Source of the DNA: CAUPWF01 sp963515125
GTDB lineage: Bacteria > Bacillota > Clostridia > Lachnospirales > Lachnospiraceae
Assembly (NCBI GenBank): GCA_052116865.1
Contig: JBQKKG010000003.1
Coordinates: forward strand, 1-64,000
DNA length: 64,000 nt
Direction of reading: 5' to 3'
Shown: piece by piece, positions 34,314 to 43,893 of the stretch
How the letters are laid out: every line of letters starts with the position of its first letter
Position numbering within the stretch: the first letter of the stretch is position 1
Position numbers and translations under genes: made by a program
The notes under the pieces: generated by a model
What the model was told of the DNA's origin: nothing
The model's input: the letters and a program-made list of their open reading frames with translations, nothing else
The model's database searches: none

Positions 34314-34382
34314 AAAGGGAACGGGGGCATTTCGAGCAACGACAGGATTTATCCTGTTGTGCGGAGAAATGCCCTTGCCTTC
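34314..34382 (+). terminator. Long stem-loop terminator, probable variant of the palindrome family
   Basis: Starting right after the aminotransferase stop: AAAAGGGAACGGGGGCATTTC, a 5-base gap, ACGACAGGAT, TT, ATCCTGTTGT, GCGGA, then GAAATGCCC and TTGCC. It forms a two-part stem. The opening AAAGGGAACGGGGGCA resembles the arm of copies A-D, but the centre is unrelated. It lies between convergent aminotransferase and kdpE and can terminate both. Confidence 0.65.
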
Positions 34383-35093
34383 TTACATCTCAACACGCAC
34401 CATACGATATCCAATCCCAATATGTGTTTGTATAGATTTCATCCCATCTTTTCCAGTCTCAATCTTTTTCCTTAAAGATGCCATATACACTCTTAACGAT
34501 GACAAATCACTCTCTATGGCATTGACCCAAACCTTATCCAAAATATACTGATACGTAAGTACTTTTCCTACATTTCGGGCTAATAGACAAAGTAGGTTAT
34601 ATTCTATAGGCATTAGGTGAATTTCCTGTTCTGCTATCATAACTATGGCAGCATTATAATCAATTGTAAGCATCCCATTTTGAAAGACAGCTTCCTCTTT
34701 CTCACCTTTTTCTTGTAGATACTGAATTCTTCGTAACGTAGAACGTAATCTTGCCAACAGTTCTTCTACGCTAAATGGCTTTGTCAGATAATCATCTGCA
34801 CCTGCATCCAATGCTTCAATCTTATCTTGATCATCACTTCTTGCACTTACAACAATAATGGGTGTCATAGACCAAGAGCGAATTTTCTTTATAATGCTAA
34901 CGCCATCTATATCTGGTAATCCTAAGTCTAACAAAATGATATCCGGTTTGTGAATGGTCGTCTCTGTCAAAGCTTGTTTTCCATTGGCTGCCATAATATG
35001 CTTATATGACTGTGTTTCTAATGTTGTTGTAATCAAATTCCTTACTGGGACATCATCTTCCACTACTAATATGGTTGGTTTTCCATTCATCAT
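34383..35093 (-). CDS. kdpE: KdpE response regulator
   Basis: The 236-residue OmpR-type regulator has phosphoacceptor D56 in LLDLGLPD, acidic D13/D14, K in LTKPFSV and a winged-helix C-terminus (LMPIEYNLLCLLARNVGKVLTYQYILDKVW). It overlaps the kdpD end by 41 bases, and its ribosome binding site GAGGAGG is inside kdpD. It activates kdp expression when potassium is limiting in characterised systems. The order here is kdpA-B-C-D-E, all on the minus strand. Confidence 0.96.
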   Translation of the reverse strand: MMNGKPTILVVEDDVPVRNLITTTLETQSYKHIMAANGKQALTETTIHKPDIILLDLGLPDIDGVSIIKKIRSWSMTPIIVVSARSDDQDKIEALDAGADDYLTKPFSVEELLARLRSTLRRIQYLQEKGEKEEAVFQNGMLTIDYNAAIVMIAEQEIHLMPIEYNLLCLLARNVGKVLTYQYILDKVWVNAIESDLSSLRVYMASLRKKIETGKDGMKSIQTHIGIGYRMVRVEM

Positions 35094-37773
35094 GCAAACA
35101 TACCTCCTCTTCTTTTAGAAAAAAGCGAAAAATTGTTCCCGTTGGTTTATTGTCAGATACTTCTATTTCTCCCTGATGTGCCGTAATGATCGATTTACAC
35201 AATGCTAAACCCATCCCCATACTACGCCGTCCATCTGCCACAGAGTGATTACCTGTGTAGAACATATTAAATAACCGGTCCTTATCTTCCATTTGAATGC
35301 CCGGTCCATTATCCGCCACTTCTATCATAATATCTTTCTTTTTTCTTCTCGTGCGAATTGTAATAGTACTTCCCGGTGGTGTATACTTAATCGCATTATC
35401 TACAAGATTAATAATCACCTGTAAGATTAGTTTGACATCTATTTTTACAACTACCATATCATCTTCTTCCTCTACAATCATATGATATTCTTTTGCATTT
35501 CGGTGTACATGTTTCATGGCCTCTTGAATCACTTCATCCAATAATTCTGAACGTAGGTTTAACTTCATGGTACCATTTTCAATTCTCGTAACTGATAATA
35601 GATTTTCTACCAAATTAATTAACCACATTGCATCATCATAGATATCGCTATATAAATGATGTTTCTTCTCTTCCGCAAGTTTATCTCCATTACTCATCAG
35701 AATTCCTGCATTTCCAGATATACTAGTTAATGGTGTCCGCAAATCATGGGAGATTGAACGCAAAAGGTCTGCTCGAAGCTTTTCCTGTTTCAACTGTATT
35801 TCTGTTTCCTTTCTGATATGAAATAACTCATCTTTCTCAAGTGCTAGTGCACATTCATTTAAAATAGCATTCATAATACCTTCTTCAATTGCATCCATTT
35901 CTTGGTTTTTCATATGAATTCCAATTACACCAAACACCTTATCTCCATTACGAATCGCAAGATACAGACATGGAGTACCGGGCAATGTGGTGGTGGAAAA
36001 TCCCGCATGCTTATTATTATTAAATACCCATTGAGCAACTTCTAGTGCTTCCTTATCTTCCATCTCTTTTTGATCTGCATGCCCTTTAAATATGATAGGT
36101 GCTTCACACTTTGTTGGACTTCCCATATAAAAGATCACTGTCCGTTCCAATAATTTGCTCAATTGCCTTGTCGTACTCAAAGCAATTTCTCTTGCATTGC
36201 TGCATCTTTGAAGTTTATGACTTGTCTCTAGCAAAATTTCTGTACGATAAGCTTTTTTGGCTTCTTGCACCGCATATCCCTTGATCTTTTGTGTGAGTGA
36301 AGCCCCAATCAACGCGGTTGCTAACATAATTCCAAAAGTGGCGATATAACTTGGATCGTTTACAGAAAAAGTAAATATAGGTTTTGTAAAACAAAAATTA
36401 AATGTCAAAACACTAATAAAGCTTGCAACAATACTACATATCTTTTCGCGAGTCACTACGGAGGTAATCAAAATCCCTAAGATATAAGTCATAATAAGAT
36501 TTGCGTCACTAAACTCCCATGCTTCAAATGCATACCCAATCAATGTAGCAATCACCAAAATCGCTACCGATTTTATAATATCCCATCCTAAATCATTCAT
36601 ATTAATATGATGTTTTGGAGCATGTTTCTTGCTATATTTTTTATCATATGTATCTGGTATTAAAAATACCTCCAGGTTCGGATCTAATTTTGACAATTTA
36701 TCAGAAAAGCTCTCCTTCATAGAAAACCAGCCTCTTTTTGTATAGGTTCGCCCTAATACAATCTTAGATACCCTTGCTATTTTGGCATACTCTGCAATCT
36801 GCTCTACAATGTCATTTCCATAAGAAGTGACTACCTTAGCTCCTAACTGTTCCGCAAGCCTTGTATTTCTTCTTAATCGTTCTGTATCCTCACTTTTAAA
36901 ATCAGAAAAATCCGAAGTTTCTACAAAAAGAGCCGTGAATTTTGCCCGAAAGGCATTTGCCATCCTAGCTGCCTGTCGTATAACCTTTTCATTGGATGGA
37001 GATGCCGATAAGCAGATAAGAATGTGTTCTGCTGTTTGCACTTCTCCGGTTTGTCGTTTCCACTCTTGTTGTAAATTTACACGGTCCGCCATACGCCTTA
37101 ATGAGAGTTCCCGTAATGCCACCAGATTGTCAACAGAAAAAAAATGATTCATCGCTTGATTTACTTGTTTCTCTTTATATATTTTCCCTTGTTTTAATCT
37201 CTCTAAAAGCTCCTCTGGCTCAATATCAACTAATTCTACCTGATCTGCTTGATCAAATACAAAATCTGGAATCCTTTCCCTTACAACAATTTGTGTAATA
37301 CTGCCAACCAAATCATTTAAGCTTTCTAAGTGCTGTACATTGACTGTAGTATATACATCAATACCTGCTTTCAACAGTTCTTGGATATCTTGATACCTCT
37401 TGGTGTGCCTACTTCCAGATGCATTTGTATGAGCCAGTTCATCTACCAAGAGTACCTTAGGCCTTCGTGCTAAAGCAGCGTCAATATCAAGTTCGTACAA
37501 CGTCATCGTCTGATACCGAAGTTGTTTCCGTGGAATGGTTTCTAATCCTTTTATTAATGCAATGGTTTCTGGTCTCTCATGTGGTTCAATGTAACCCGCA
37601 ACAACATCCACACCTTTCTCTTTTAATTCCTGCGCAGACGACAACATGGCATAGGTTTTACCTACGCCAGCTGCATACCCAAAGAAAATTTTTAGTTTTC
37701 CCCTTAGGTATTGATGTTGTTCCTTTTCAATTTGTTTCAAAAAAACTTCCGGATTACGCTTCCTATCTTCCAT
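35053..37773 (-). CDS. kdpD: KdpD potassium-sensing histidine kinase
   Basis: The 906-residue kinase starts with the KdpD domain carrying Walker A GYAAGVGKT (32-40). A universal-stress-protein-like domain follows (LICLSASPSNEKVIRQAARMA). Next come four close membrane segments (about 395-495), a GAF-like region, HisKA with H676 in SISHDLRTPLTSI, and an HATPase (NLVDNAIKYT, VADNGPGI, MGLALCKSII). ATG 37773, behind GGGTGATAAT, is preferred over the TTG at 37785. The full-length domain set suggests an intact KdpD rather than the truncated clostridial forms. Confidence 0.96.
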   Translation of the reverse strand: MEDRKRNPEVFLKQIEKEQHQYLRGKLKIFFGYAAGVGKTYAMLSSAQELKEKGVDVVAGYIEPHERPETIALIKGLETIPRKQLRYQTMTLYELDIDAALARRPKVLLVDELAHTNASGSRHTKRYQDIQELLKAGIDVYTTVNVQHLESLNDLVGSITQIVVRERIPDFVFDQADQVELVDIEPEELLERLKQGKIYKEKQVNQAMNHFFSVDNLVALRELSLRRMADRVNLQQEWKRQTGEVQTAEHILICLSASPSNEKVIRQAARMANAFRAKFTALFVETSDFSDFKSEDTERLRRNTRLAEQLGAKVVTSYGNDIVEQIAEYAKIARVSKIVLGRTYTKRGWFSMKESFSDKLSKLDPNLEVFLIPDTYDKKYSKKHAPKHHINMNDLGWDIIKSVAILVIATLIGYAFEAWEFSDANLIMTYILGILITSVVTREKICSIVASFISVLTFNFCFTKPIFTFSVNDPSYIATFGIMLATALIGASLTQKIKGYAVQEAKKAYRTEILLETSHKLQRCSNAREIALSTTRQLSKLLERTVIFYMGSPTKCEAPIIFKGHADQKEMEDKEALEVAQWVFNNNKHAGFSTTTLPGTPCLYLAIRNGDKVFGVIGIHMKNQEMDAIEEGIMNAILNECALALEKDELFHIRKETEIQLKQEKLRADLLRSISHDLRTPLTSISGNAGILMSNGDKLAEEKKHHLYSDIYDDAMWLINLVENLLSVTRIENGTMKLNLRSELLDEVIQEAMKHVHRNAKEYHMIVEEEDDMVVVKIDVKLILQVIINLVDNAIKYTPPGSTITIRTRRKKKDIMIEVADNGPGIQMEDKDRLFNMFYTGNHSVADGRRSMGMGLALCKSIITAHQGEIEVSDNKPTGTIFRFFLKEEEVCLHDEWKTNHISSGR

Positions 37774-37820
37774 ATTATCACCCAACTTCTTCCATGTTTA
37801 ACAAAATCACGTTCGATATA

Positions 37821-38432
37821 TTAAGAAAGAATCCCATCAAGCGCTAAATTAACTTCTAGCACATTGACTACTTCTTCTCCAAAAATCCCTAGAAATTTCC
37901 CTGTTGTATATGTTTCTATCATTGCATTCACTTCTTGTTCTGTCATATGGTTTTCCTTTGCAATACGCGGGATCTGATACTGTGCTGCTGCGACACTTAT
38001 GTGAGGGTCTAATCCACTCCCAGAACAAGTCACTAAATCCACTGGAACACGTTCCAGCTTAGCTTCTGGATTTGCTTCTTTAATCATTACTACCCGTTCC
38101 TCTATTAGCCTTTCATATTCCTCGCTTGCTGGACTTATATTCGAGGGACTTGCATACATAACTGGGCTGCCATCCTCCGTATAAAATGTTTCCGTATCGA
38201 TATTCATAATTCTTCCCCAAAGATACTGTTTTCCCGTATACTGCTGCCCCAATAACTCAGAACCATACACTTTTCCATTGCGCTCAATCATGCTTCCATT
38301 TGCCTTTTCCTTCATAAAAAGCTGACTGATTCCAGTGATTATAAGTGGATATATGATACCACAGATAACAGTGAAAATCAAAAGTAAACCAATCGCCTTT
38401 GAAAAACCTGTTTTTATACCCTTCATCTCCAT
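37821..38432 (-). CDS. kdpC: KdpC subunit of the K+-transporting ATPase
   Basis: The 203-residue protein has one N-terminal membrane helix (about 14-36) and a soluble outer domain. It carries the family blocks GSELLGQQYTGKQYLWGR, SPVMYASPSNISPASEEY, VDLVTCSGSGLDPHIS and MIETYTTGKFLGIFGEEVVNVLEVN. It stabilises the KdpA-KdpB complex and increases ATP affinity. It lies between kdpB and kdpD with short spacers. Confidence 0.96.
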   Translation of the reverse strand: MEMKGIKTGFSKAIGLLLIFTVICGIIYPLIITGISQLFMKEKANGSMIERNGKVYGSELLGQQYTGKQYLWGRIMNIDTETFYTEDGSPVMYASPSNISPASEEYERLIEERVVMIKEANPEAKLERVPVDLVTCSGSGLDPHISVAAAQYQIPRIAKENHMTEQEVNAMIETYTTGKFLGIFGEEVVNVLEVNLALDGILS

Positions 38433-38449
38433 ACCTTCCCTTTCATTTC

Positions 38450-40522
38450 TTATGATACAATGCCCATTTCTACAATAATGATATCAATTACTTTTACACA
38501 GATAAATGGAGTAATAATTCCTCCAAGTCCATAGACAAGCAAATTTCTTGATAATAATTTTCCAGCAGCAATTTCCCGATATTTTACTCCTTTTAGCGCT
38601 AATGGTATTAAGGCAATAATAATAATTGCATTATAGATAATGGCAGAAAAGATTGCACTTTCTGCACTATGCAATTGCATAATATTAAGAGCTGCAAGGC
38701 CAGGATATATCCCCATAAATAGTGCTGGAATAATAGCGAAATATTTAGCTAAGTCATTGGCAATACTAAAGGTTGTCAGGCTTCCTCTGGTCATCAATAA
38801 TTGCTTTCCAATTCTTACAATATCAATTAGCTTGGTAGGTGAGGAATCTAAATCCACCATATTTCCTGCCTCCTTTGCTGCCTGTGTTCCTGTATTCATA
38901 GCCACTGCCACATCTGCTTGTGCTAATGCTGGTGCATCATTGGTTCCATCTCCAGTCATTGCAACTAAATGTCCTTTTGCCTGAAAATCACGAATCATCT
39001 GAAGTTTTCCTTCCGGTGTAGCCTCGGCTAAAAAATCATCTACTCCTGCTTCTGCTGAAATAGCCGCAGCTGTCAAAGGATTATCACCAGTAATCATAAT
39101 AGTTTTAATGCCCATTTTACGTAGATCTGCAAATTTTTCTTTTACGCCGGACTTTATGATATCTTTCAGATAAATAACTCCCAAGATGATATGATTCTTA
39201 GATACAACCAATGGTGTTCCCCCAAGACTTGCAATTCTTTTGACTACTGCTTCACATTCACTACTATAAATTCCTCCATGAGCCAAAGCATAATCTTTCA
39301 TGGAATCCGCAGCCCCCTTACGTATCTCTTGCCCTTTAAAATTCACTCCACTCATTCTCGTTTTTGCAGTAAATGGTATGAATTCCATTTGTAATTGACT
39401 TAAATTTCTTTCTCTAACTCCAAATTCTTCTTTTGCTAATATTACGATACTTCTTCCCTCCGGTGTTTCATCTGGCAAGGAAGATAATTGTGCTGCATCT
39501 GCTAGTTCCTCTGGTAGATGACCATCTACAGGAATAAATTCACTCGCCTGTCTATTTCCCAACGTAATGGTACCTGTCTTATCTAACATTAAAATATCTA
39601 CATCTCCGGCAGCCTCAATTGCTCGACCACTCATCGCTAATACATTTGCTTGATTCAAACGACTCATCCCCGCAATACCAATAGCAGAAAGCAATGCACC
39701 TATAGTGGTTGGTGCTAAACATACGAGTAACGCAATCAAAGATGTGATCGATGTTGGATTTTCAATTCCAGCTTGCAAAGAGGCAAACATGGAATACGTA
39801 TAAAGCGAAATTGTTACCAATATAAAGATAATGGTTAATGCAATTAAAAATATTTGCAGTGCAATTTCATTTGGTGTTTTTTTTCTAGATGCCCCTTCTA
39901 CCATCGCAATCATTTTATCCATAAAACTTTCCCCGGCCTCATTACTAATCTGTATTACGATCCAATCCGAAAGTACTGTGGTTCCTCCAGTTACTGCACT
40001 TCGATCACCTCCAGCTTCCCGAATCACAGGTGCTGATTCTCCAGTAATAGCACTTTCATCCACGGAAGCAGCCCCCTCTACTACATCTCCATCTCCTGGA
40101 ATTTGTTCTCCAGCCATCACAATAACATAATCACCTTTTTTTAGTTGAACAGAAGATATTTCACTTCTTGCCTTCTTATCTTTTGGACTTGGAATCTTAT
40201 TTGCTATTACATCTTTTTTGGCGGCTCGCAAAGCTTCTGCTTGTGCCTTTCCACGCCCTTCTGCTATTGCTTCTGCAAAATTTGCAAATAGTACTGTAAA
40301 CCACAAAATGATAGCAATTCCAAGGATATATCCGCTGCCCGCATCTTTGATTCCAAATAAAGATAATACAAATAATACGCTTGTTGCTATGGCCGACACA
40401 TACACCAAGCACATAACTGGATTATGAATCTGTGTCTTAGGTTCCAATTTGATAAAAGAATCGATACAAGCACGTACTATCATTTTCTGATCTACCATGC
40501 TCTTTTTTATTTGTGTGCTCAT
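38450..40522 (-). CDS. kdpB: KdpB ATPase subunit of the K+ transporter
   Basis: The 690-residue P-type ATPase has the TGES motif (160-163; the serine is the inhibitory phosphorylation site in E. coli KdpB). The phosphorylation site is D314 in DKTGTITLGN, followed by TGDNPLTAAAIS, MTGDGTNDAPALAQADVA and the usual six to seven membrane segments. ATG 40522, with GGAGGGGAAAC before it, is preferred to 40561, which lies in the kdpA-kdpB junction. It hydrolyses ATP to drive potassium uptake through KdpA. Confidence 0.97.
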   Translation of the reverse strand: MSTQIKKSMVDQKMIVRACIDSFIKLEPKTQIHNPVMCLVYVSAIATSVLFVLSLFGIKDAGSGYILGIAIILWFTVLFANFAEAIAEGRGKAQAEALRAAKKDVIANKIPSPKDKKARSEISSVQLKKGDYVIVMAGEQIPGDGDVVEGAASVDESAITGESAPVIREAGGDRSAVTGGTTVLSDWIVIQISNEAGESFMDKMIAMVEGASRKKTPNEIALQIFLIALTIIFILVTISLYTYSMFASLQAGIENPTSITSLIALLVCLAPTTIGALLSAIGIAGMSRLNQANVLAMSGRAIEAAGDVDILMLDKTGTITLGNRQASEFIPVDGHLPEELADAAQLSSLPDETPEGRSIVILAKEEFGVRERNLSQLQMEFIPFTAKTRMSGVNFKGQEIRKGAADSMKDYALAHGGIYSSECEAVVKRIASLGGTPLVVSKNHIILGVIYLKDIIKSGVKEKFADLRKMGIKTIMITGDNPLTAAAISAEAGVDDFLAEATPEGKLQMIRDFQAKGHLVAMTGDGTNDAPALAQADVAVAMNTGTQAAKEAGNMVDLDSSPTKLIDIVRIGKQLLMTRGSLTTFSIANDLAKYFAIIPALFMGIYPGLAALNIMQLHSAESAIFSAIIYNAIIIIALIPLALKGVKYREIAAGKLLSRNLLVYGLGGIITPFICVKVIDIIIVEMGIVS

Positions 40523-40532
40523 GTTTCCCCTC

Positions 40533-42272
40533 CTAATGATACATCTGAAAATATTCAGCAATTGGCCCCAATGATAACGCTGGAAAAAAGCTCAATGCTC
40601 CAATCAATATGACTATAAATACTAATAGAAATACAAACATAGGATTACATGTGGACAACGTGCCTGCTGTAGATGCTACTCTTTTCTTCTTCGCAAGACT
40701 CCCTGCAATAGCAAGAGTTGCAATCATGGGAACAAAACGAACAAATAACATACATATTCCTAATGTTAGATTTACAAATATAGTGTTTGCTCCAAATCCT
40801 GCAAAAGCCGAACCGTTATTTCCGCCTGCTGATGAATATGCATATAAAATTTCTGAAAACCCATGTGTCCCTGTATTTCCCAGGCTATCTGTAATACCTG
40901 GTGCAACGCATGCAATTCCACTTCCTACTAATATTGCAACTGGAGTTGCAAGACAAACAATCGCGGCCATCTTCATTTCAAATGGTTCTATCTTTTTCCC
41001 CAGATATTCAGGTGTTCTTCCAACCATTAATCCAGCAATGAATACGGTTAATATCGCAAACGCTAACATTCCATAAAGTCCGCATCCAACGCCACCAAAT
41101 ATAACTTCACCCACTTGCATTAAGATCATCGTAATCATACCACCAAACGGCGTATATGAATCATGCATGGAGTTCACGGAACCATTGGATGCTGCAGTGG
41201 TAAAAGTAGCCCAAGTAGAAGATGCCACAATTCCAAACCGCGCTTCCTTTCCTTCCATATTCCCCCCTGCTTGATCAACGATTCCAGTATTCACTTTACC
41301 ATTGGCCTGTAGTTGTGGGGTTCCTATCTGTTCATTTGCAGCTATCATGACAAGTGCCATAATTAGTACAAGAAACATCGCACTAAAGATAGCCCTCCCT
41401 TGTCGCTTGTCTTTTACATTTCTACCAAATGTAAAACAAAGTGCTACAGGTATCAATAAAATGGATAACATCTCTATTAAATTAGATAATATCGTTGGAT
41501 TCTCTAGTGGATGAGCAGAATTAACACCAAAGAATCCACCCCCATTGGTTCCCAATTGCTTAATTGCAACTTGACTTGCTGCCGCTCCAGATGGTATCAA
41601 TTGCTTGGTTACTTCTGTTCCATCTTCTAATATAATGGGTTCTACCAAATCTACGGTTTGATAAGGCTTTAAATTTTGTACTACACCCTGAGTAACCAAG
41701 AAAATAGATACAATCACAGAAAGGGGTATCAAGATATAAAGTACACTTCTAATTAGATCCACCCAAAAGCTCCCAATTCCTTCTGCTTTTACTTTCACAA
41801 ATCCTCGAATCAATGCAAAAAGAACCGCAATTCCCGTTGCTGCAGAAACAAAATTTTGTACCGTCAGCCCAAGCATCTGTGTCAAATAGCTCATACTTGA
41901 CTCTCCACTATACGACTGCCAATTAGTATTGGTCACAAAGCTAACTGTATTATTAAATGCTAAATGCCAAGATGTTCCGTCTATTTCCTCTGGGTTCCAT
42001 GGTAAAATTCCTTGAAGCATATGTAATGCAAACAGGAATATAAATCCCACACCACTAAACATCAAAGCACTTGCTGTATACTTCTTCCAATTCATTTCCT
42101 CATCTTCTTTGATGTGCAGTGTTTTATAAATCACGTGCTCACACGGCCGAACGATCTTGGATAATAATACATGTTCTCCGTTCATTACCTTTCCGATGTA
42201 TGCTCCTAATGGAATAGCCAATGCTACCAGTATCAGCAAATATAATACGTATTGTAATATTATTTGTATCAT
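40533..42272 (-). CDS. kdpA: KdpA potassium-translocating subunit
   Basis: The 579-residue membrane protein has about ten membrane segments. Selectivity-filter-like glycine regions are VTNTNWQSYSGE, QLGTNGGGFFGVNSAHPLENP, TTAASNGSVNSMHDSYTPFGG and YAYSSAGGNNGSAFAGF. It is the first gene of kdpABCDE. No KdpF-like small hydrophobic ORF is visible in front of it; the 150-base leader shows no obvious riboswitch. Length is normal. Confidence 0.96.
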   Translation of the reverse strand: MIQIILQYVLYLLILVALAIPLGAYIGKVMNGEHVLLSKIVRPCEHVIYKTLHIKEDEEMNWKKYTASALMFSGVGFIFLFALHMLQGILPWNPEEIDGTSWHLAFNNTVSFVTNTNWQSYSGESSMSYLTQMLGLTVQNFVSAATGIAVLFALIRGFVKVKAEGIGSFWVDLIRSVLYILIPLSVIVSIFLVTQGVVQNLKPYQTVDLVEPIILEDGTEVTKQLIPSGAAASQVAIKQLGTNGGGFFGVNSAHPLENPTILSNLIEMLSILLIPVALCFTFGRNVKDKRQGRAIFSAMFLVLIMALVMIAANEQIGTPQLQANGKVNTGIVDQAGGNMEGKEARFGIVASSTWATFTTAASNGSVNSMHDSYTPFGGMITMILMQVGEVIFGGVGCGLYGMLAFAILTVFIAGLMVGRTPEYLGKKIEPFEMKMAAIVCLATPVAILVGSGIACVAPGITDSLGNTGTHGFSEILYAYSSAGGNNGSAFAGFGANTIFVNLTLGICMLFVRFVPMIATLAIAGSLAKKKRVASTAGTLSTCNPMFVFLLVFIVILIGALSFFPALSLGPIAEYFQMYH

Positions 42273-42395
42273 GTTAATTTTCCTCCTAATTTCAATGCTA
42301 CCATCACTCTACATTCCTCCTTACCAATGAAGTATAATGCAGGACATATTAAATTAGGATTAGAATCATATCCAACATATTAAAATGAGATTAAA

Positions 42396-42427
42396 AAGGT
42401 GAAGACAGCAATTGCTGCCTTCACCTT
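42396..42427 (-). terminator. Terminator of the Crp/Fnr gene
   Basis: AAGGTGAAG-A-CAGCAA and its complement TTGCTG-C-CTTCACCTT form an almost perfect palindrome, followed on the minus strand by TTTAATCTC. It begins within two bases of the regulator stop and also isolates kdpA's promoter region. Confidence 0.7.
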
Positions 42428-43076
42428 ACATTAATTGAAAATAATTTTTTTTAAACTCTAGAATTCCTTCATCTCTTAATCTTCCTAACTCTTTTGACAT
42501 TGCACTGCGATCCACCGCAAGGTAATCTGCTAGTTCCTGCCGATTAAATGGTATTCTAAATTGGTTCTTTCCCGTTTTTTTTGCTTCAGCTGATAGATAT
42601 GCCAATAATTTTTCTCTAGTTGTTTTCTTTGTAATAACATCCATTTTCTGCATAAAAATAATGTTTTTCTCTGCAAGTACTTGCACCATATTTTCAATTA
42701 ATTTTGTATGAAATGCACACGCACCAGAGCAAGTAGTTATAATCCTTTTATAGTTGATAAAAAGAACTTCTACCGACTCATCTGCAACAACACTGACTGG
42801 CAATTTCTGCAGTTCAGCGCAAGAAAATGTTTCTCCAAATAATTCTCCAGCTTGCACCTTTGCCAGGATTACCCGATTTCCCCAATAGTCTTCTTTAATT
42901 ATCGATACACTTCCAGATAAGACGATCCCAACATCTGCAATCGGACTTTCTTCCACTAAAATAAATGCCCCTTTTTTAAATTTTTTTGATGTTGCCTGCA
43001 GGCACTGCAACATTTTTTCTATATCATGTTCTTCAATTCCTACAAACAATGGTGTCTTCTTTATCTCCACTTTCAT
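42426..43076 (-). CDS. Crp/Fnr family transcriptional regulator
   Basis: The 216-residue protein has an N-terminal cyclic-nucleotide-binding-like beta barrel (GAFILVEESPIADVGIVLSGSVSII, VQAGELFGETFSCA), a dimer helix, and a C-terminal winged helix (FRIPFNRQELADYLAVDRSAMSKELGRLRDEGIL). The clostridial versions of this type do not bind cAMP in the classic way. Cysteines C94, C118 and C122 are present but not in an obvious FNR cluster. It diverges from the ferredoxin-like gene across an 84-base gap with a short dyad. Confidence 0.9.
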   Translation of the reverse strand: MKVEIKKTPLFVGIEEHDIEKMLQCLQATSKKFKKGAFILVEESPIADVGIVLSGSVSIIKEDYWGNRVILAKVQAGELFGETFSCAELQKLPVSVVADESVEVLFINYKRIITTCSGACAFHTKLIENMVQVLAEKNIIFMQKMDVITKKTTREKLLAYLSAEAKKTGKNQFRIPFNRQELADYLAVDRSAMSKELGRLRDEGILEFKKNYFQLM

Positions 43077-43092
43077 TCGATTTTTCTCCTTC

Positions 43093-43106
43093 GTTGTTTA
43101 TACAAC
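43093..43106. promoter_or_regulatory. Short dyad between the Crp/Fnr and ferredoxin genes
   Basis: GTTGT-TTAT-ACAAC, 5-bp arms, 17 bases before the regulator start codon. Position and symmetry make it a candidate operator for autoregulation; no other support. Confidence 0.35.
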
Positions 43107-43160
43107 AGACTTCTTGTTTTCATTATACTAAAATAAAAAAAAAAGACAAGGAGAATTCAA

Positions 43161-43790
43161 ATGATTCGAAAAATAATAACTATAGATGAAGAAAAATGTA
43201 ATGGCTGTGGACTTTGCGTAACTGCATGTCATGAAGGTGCAATTGGTTTAATAAATGGAAAGGCTCAATTACTAAGAGATGACTATTGTGACGGATTAGG
43301 TGATTGCTTGCCAACCTGTCCCACTCAAGCTATCTCTTTTGTAGAACGTGAAGCAGCTGCATATGATGATATAGCGGTAAAGAAACACCAAGCTTCTAAA
43401 AAGATTTCCCCCTCGACTAAGGTAGACAGCCATCTCTTACAATGGCCTGTTCAAATAAAATTAGCTCCAATTAACGCTCCATACTTTCAGAATGCTGACT
43501 TATTAATTGCTGCCGATTGTACCAGCTATGCTTATGGTAATTTTCATAATGACTTTATGATAAACCGAGTTACACTTATTGGATGCCCTAAATTAGATGC
43601 TGTGGATTACTCCGAAAAGTTAACAGATATTATATGCAATAATGATATTCACAGTCTTACCGTTGTGCGAATGGAAGTCCCTTGCTGTGGTGGTATGGAA
43701 TATGCTGTACAAATAGCACTGCAACATAGTAGGAAACAAATTCCTTTAAAAATTATTACTCTATCAACCGATGGAAAAATATTGAACTAA
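43161..43790 (+). CDS. Two-cluster ferredoxin domain protein
   Basis: The 209-residue protein has two [4Fe-4S] motifs at the N-terminus: CNGCGLCVTACHEGAI (C14, C17, C20, C24 for one cluster) and CDGLGDCLPTCPTQAI, where the second has C-x5-C-x3-C spacing and is atypical. The remaining about 120 residues (NAPYFQNADLLIAADCTSYAYGNF, LIGCPKLD, VRMEVPCCGGMEYAVQIAL) form a second domain with conserved cysteines. I recall this architecture beside Crp/Fnr regulators and hydroxylamine-reductase-type genes in Clostridia, but no hcp is here. Electron-transfer role is inference. Confidence 0.82.
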   Translation: MIRKIITIDEEKCNGCGLCVTACHEGAIGLINGKAQLLRDDYCDGLGDCLPTCPTQAISFVEREAAAYDDIAVKKHQASKKISPSTKVDSHLLQWPVQIKLAPINAPYFQNADLLIAADCTSYAYGNFHNDFMINRVTLIGCPKLDAVDYSEKLTDIICNNDIHSLTVVRMEVPCCGGMEYAVQIALQHSRKQIPLKIITLSTDGKILN

Positions 43791-43893
43791 AAATAATGGA
43801 TGATTGACATAGACGTAATCTCTAAAAATAGATTACCTAATTCGACATATTTCGTGTATAATTAAGGTACTAATCATGTAGGGAGGACTTTTT

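Noticed and set aside
42273..42395. Possible c-di-AMP (ydaO) riboswitch or kdpF before kdpA
   Set aside because: The leader is only about 120 bases, shows no complex fold I can recognise, and has no small hydrophobic ORF.
43815..43836. GTAATCT-N8-AGATTAC dyad before the chemotaxis receptor
   Set aside because: It could be a weak terminator of the ferredoxin gene or an operator; there is no T-run and no second copy, so I do not call it.
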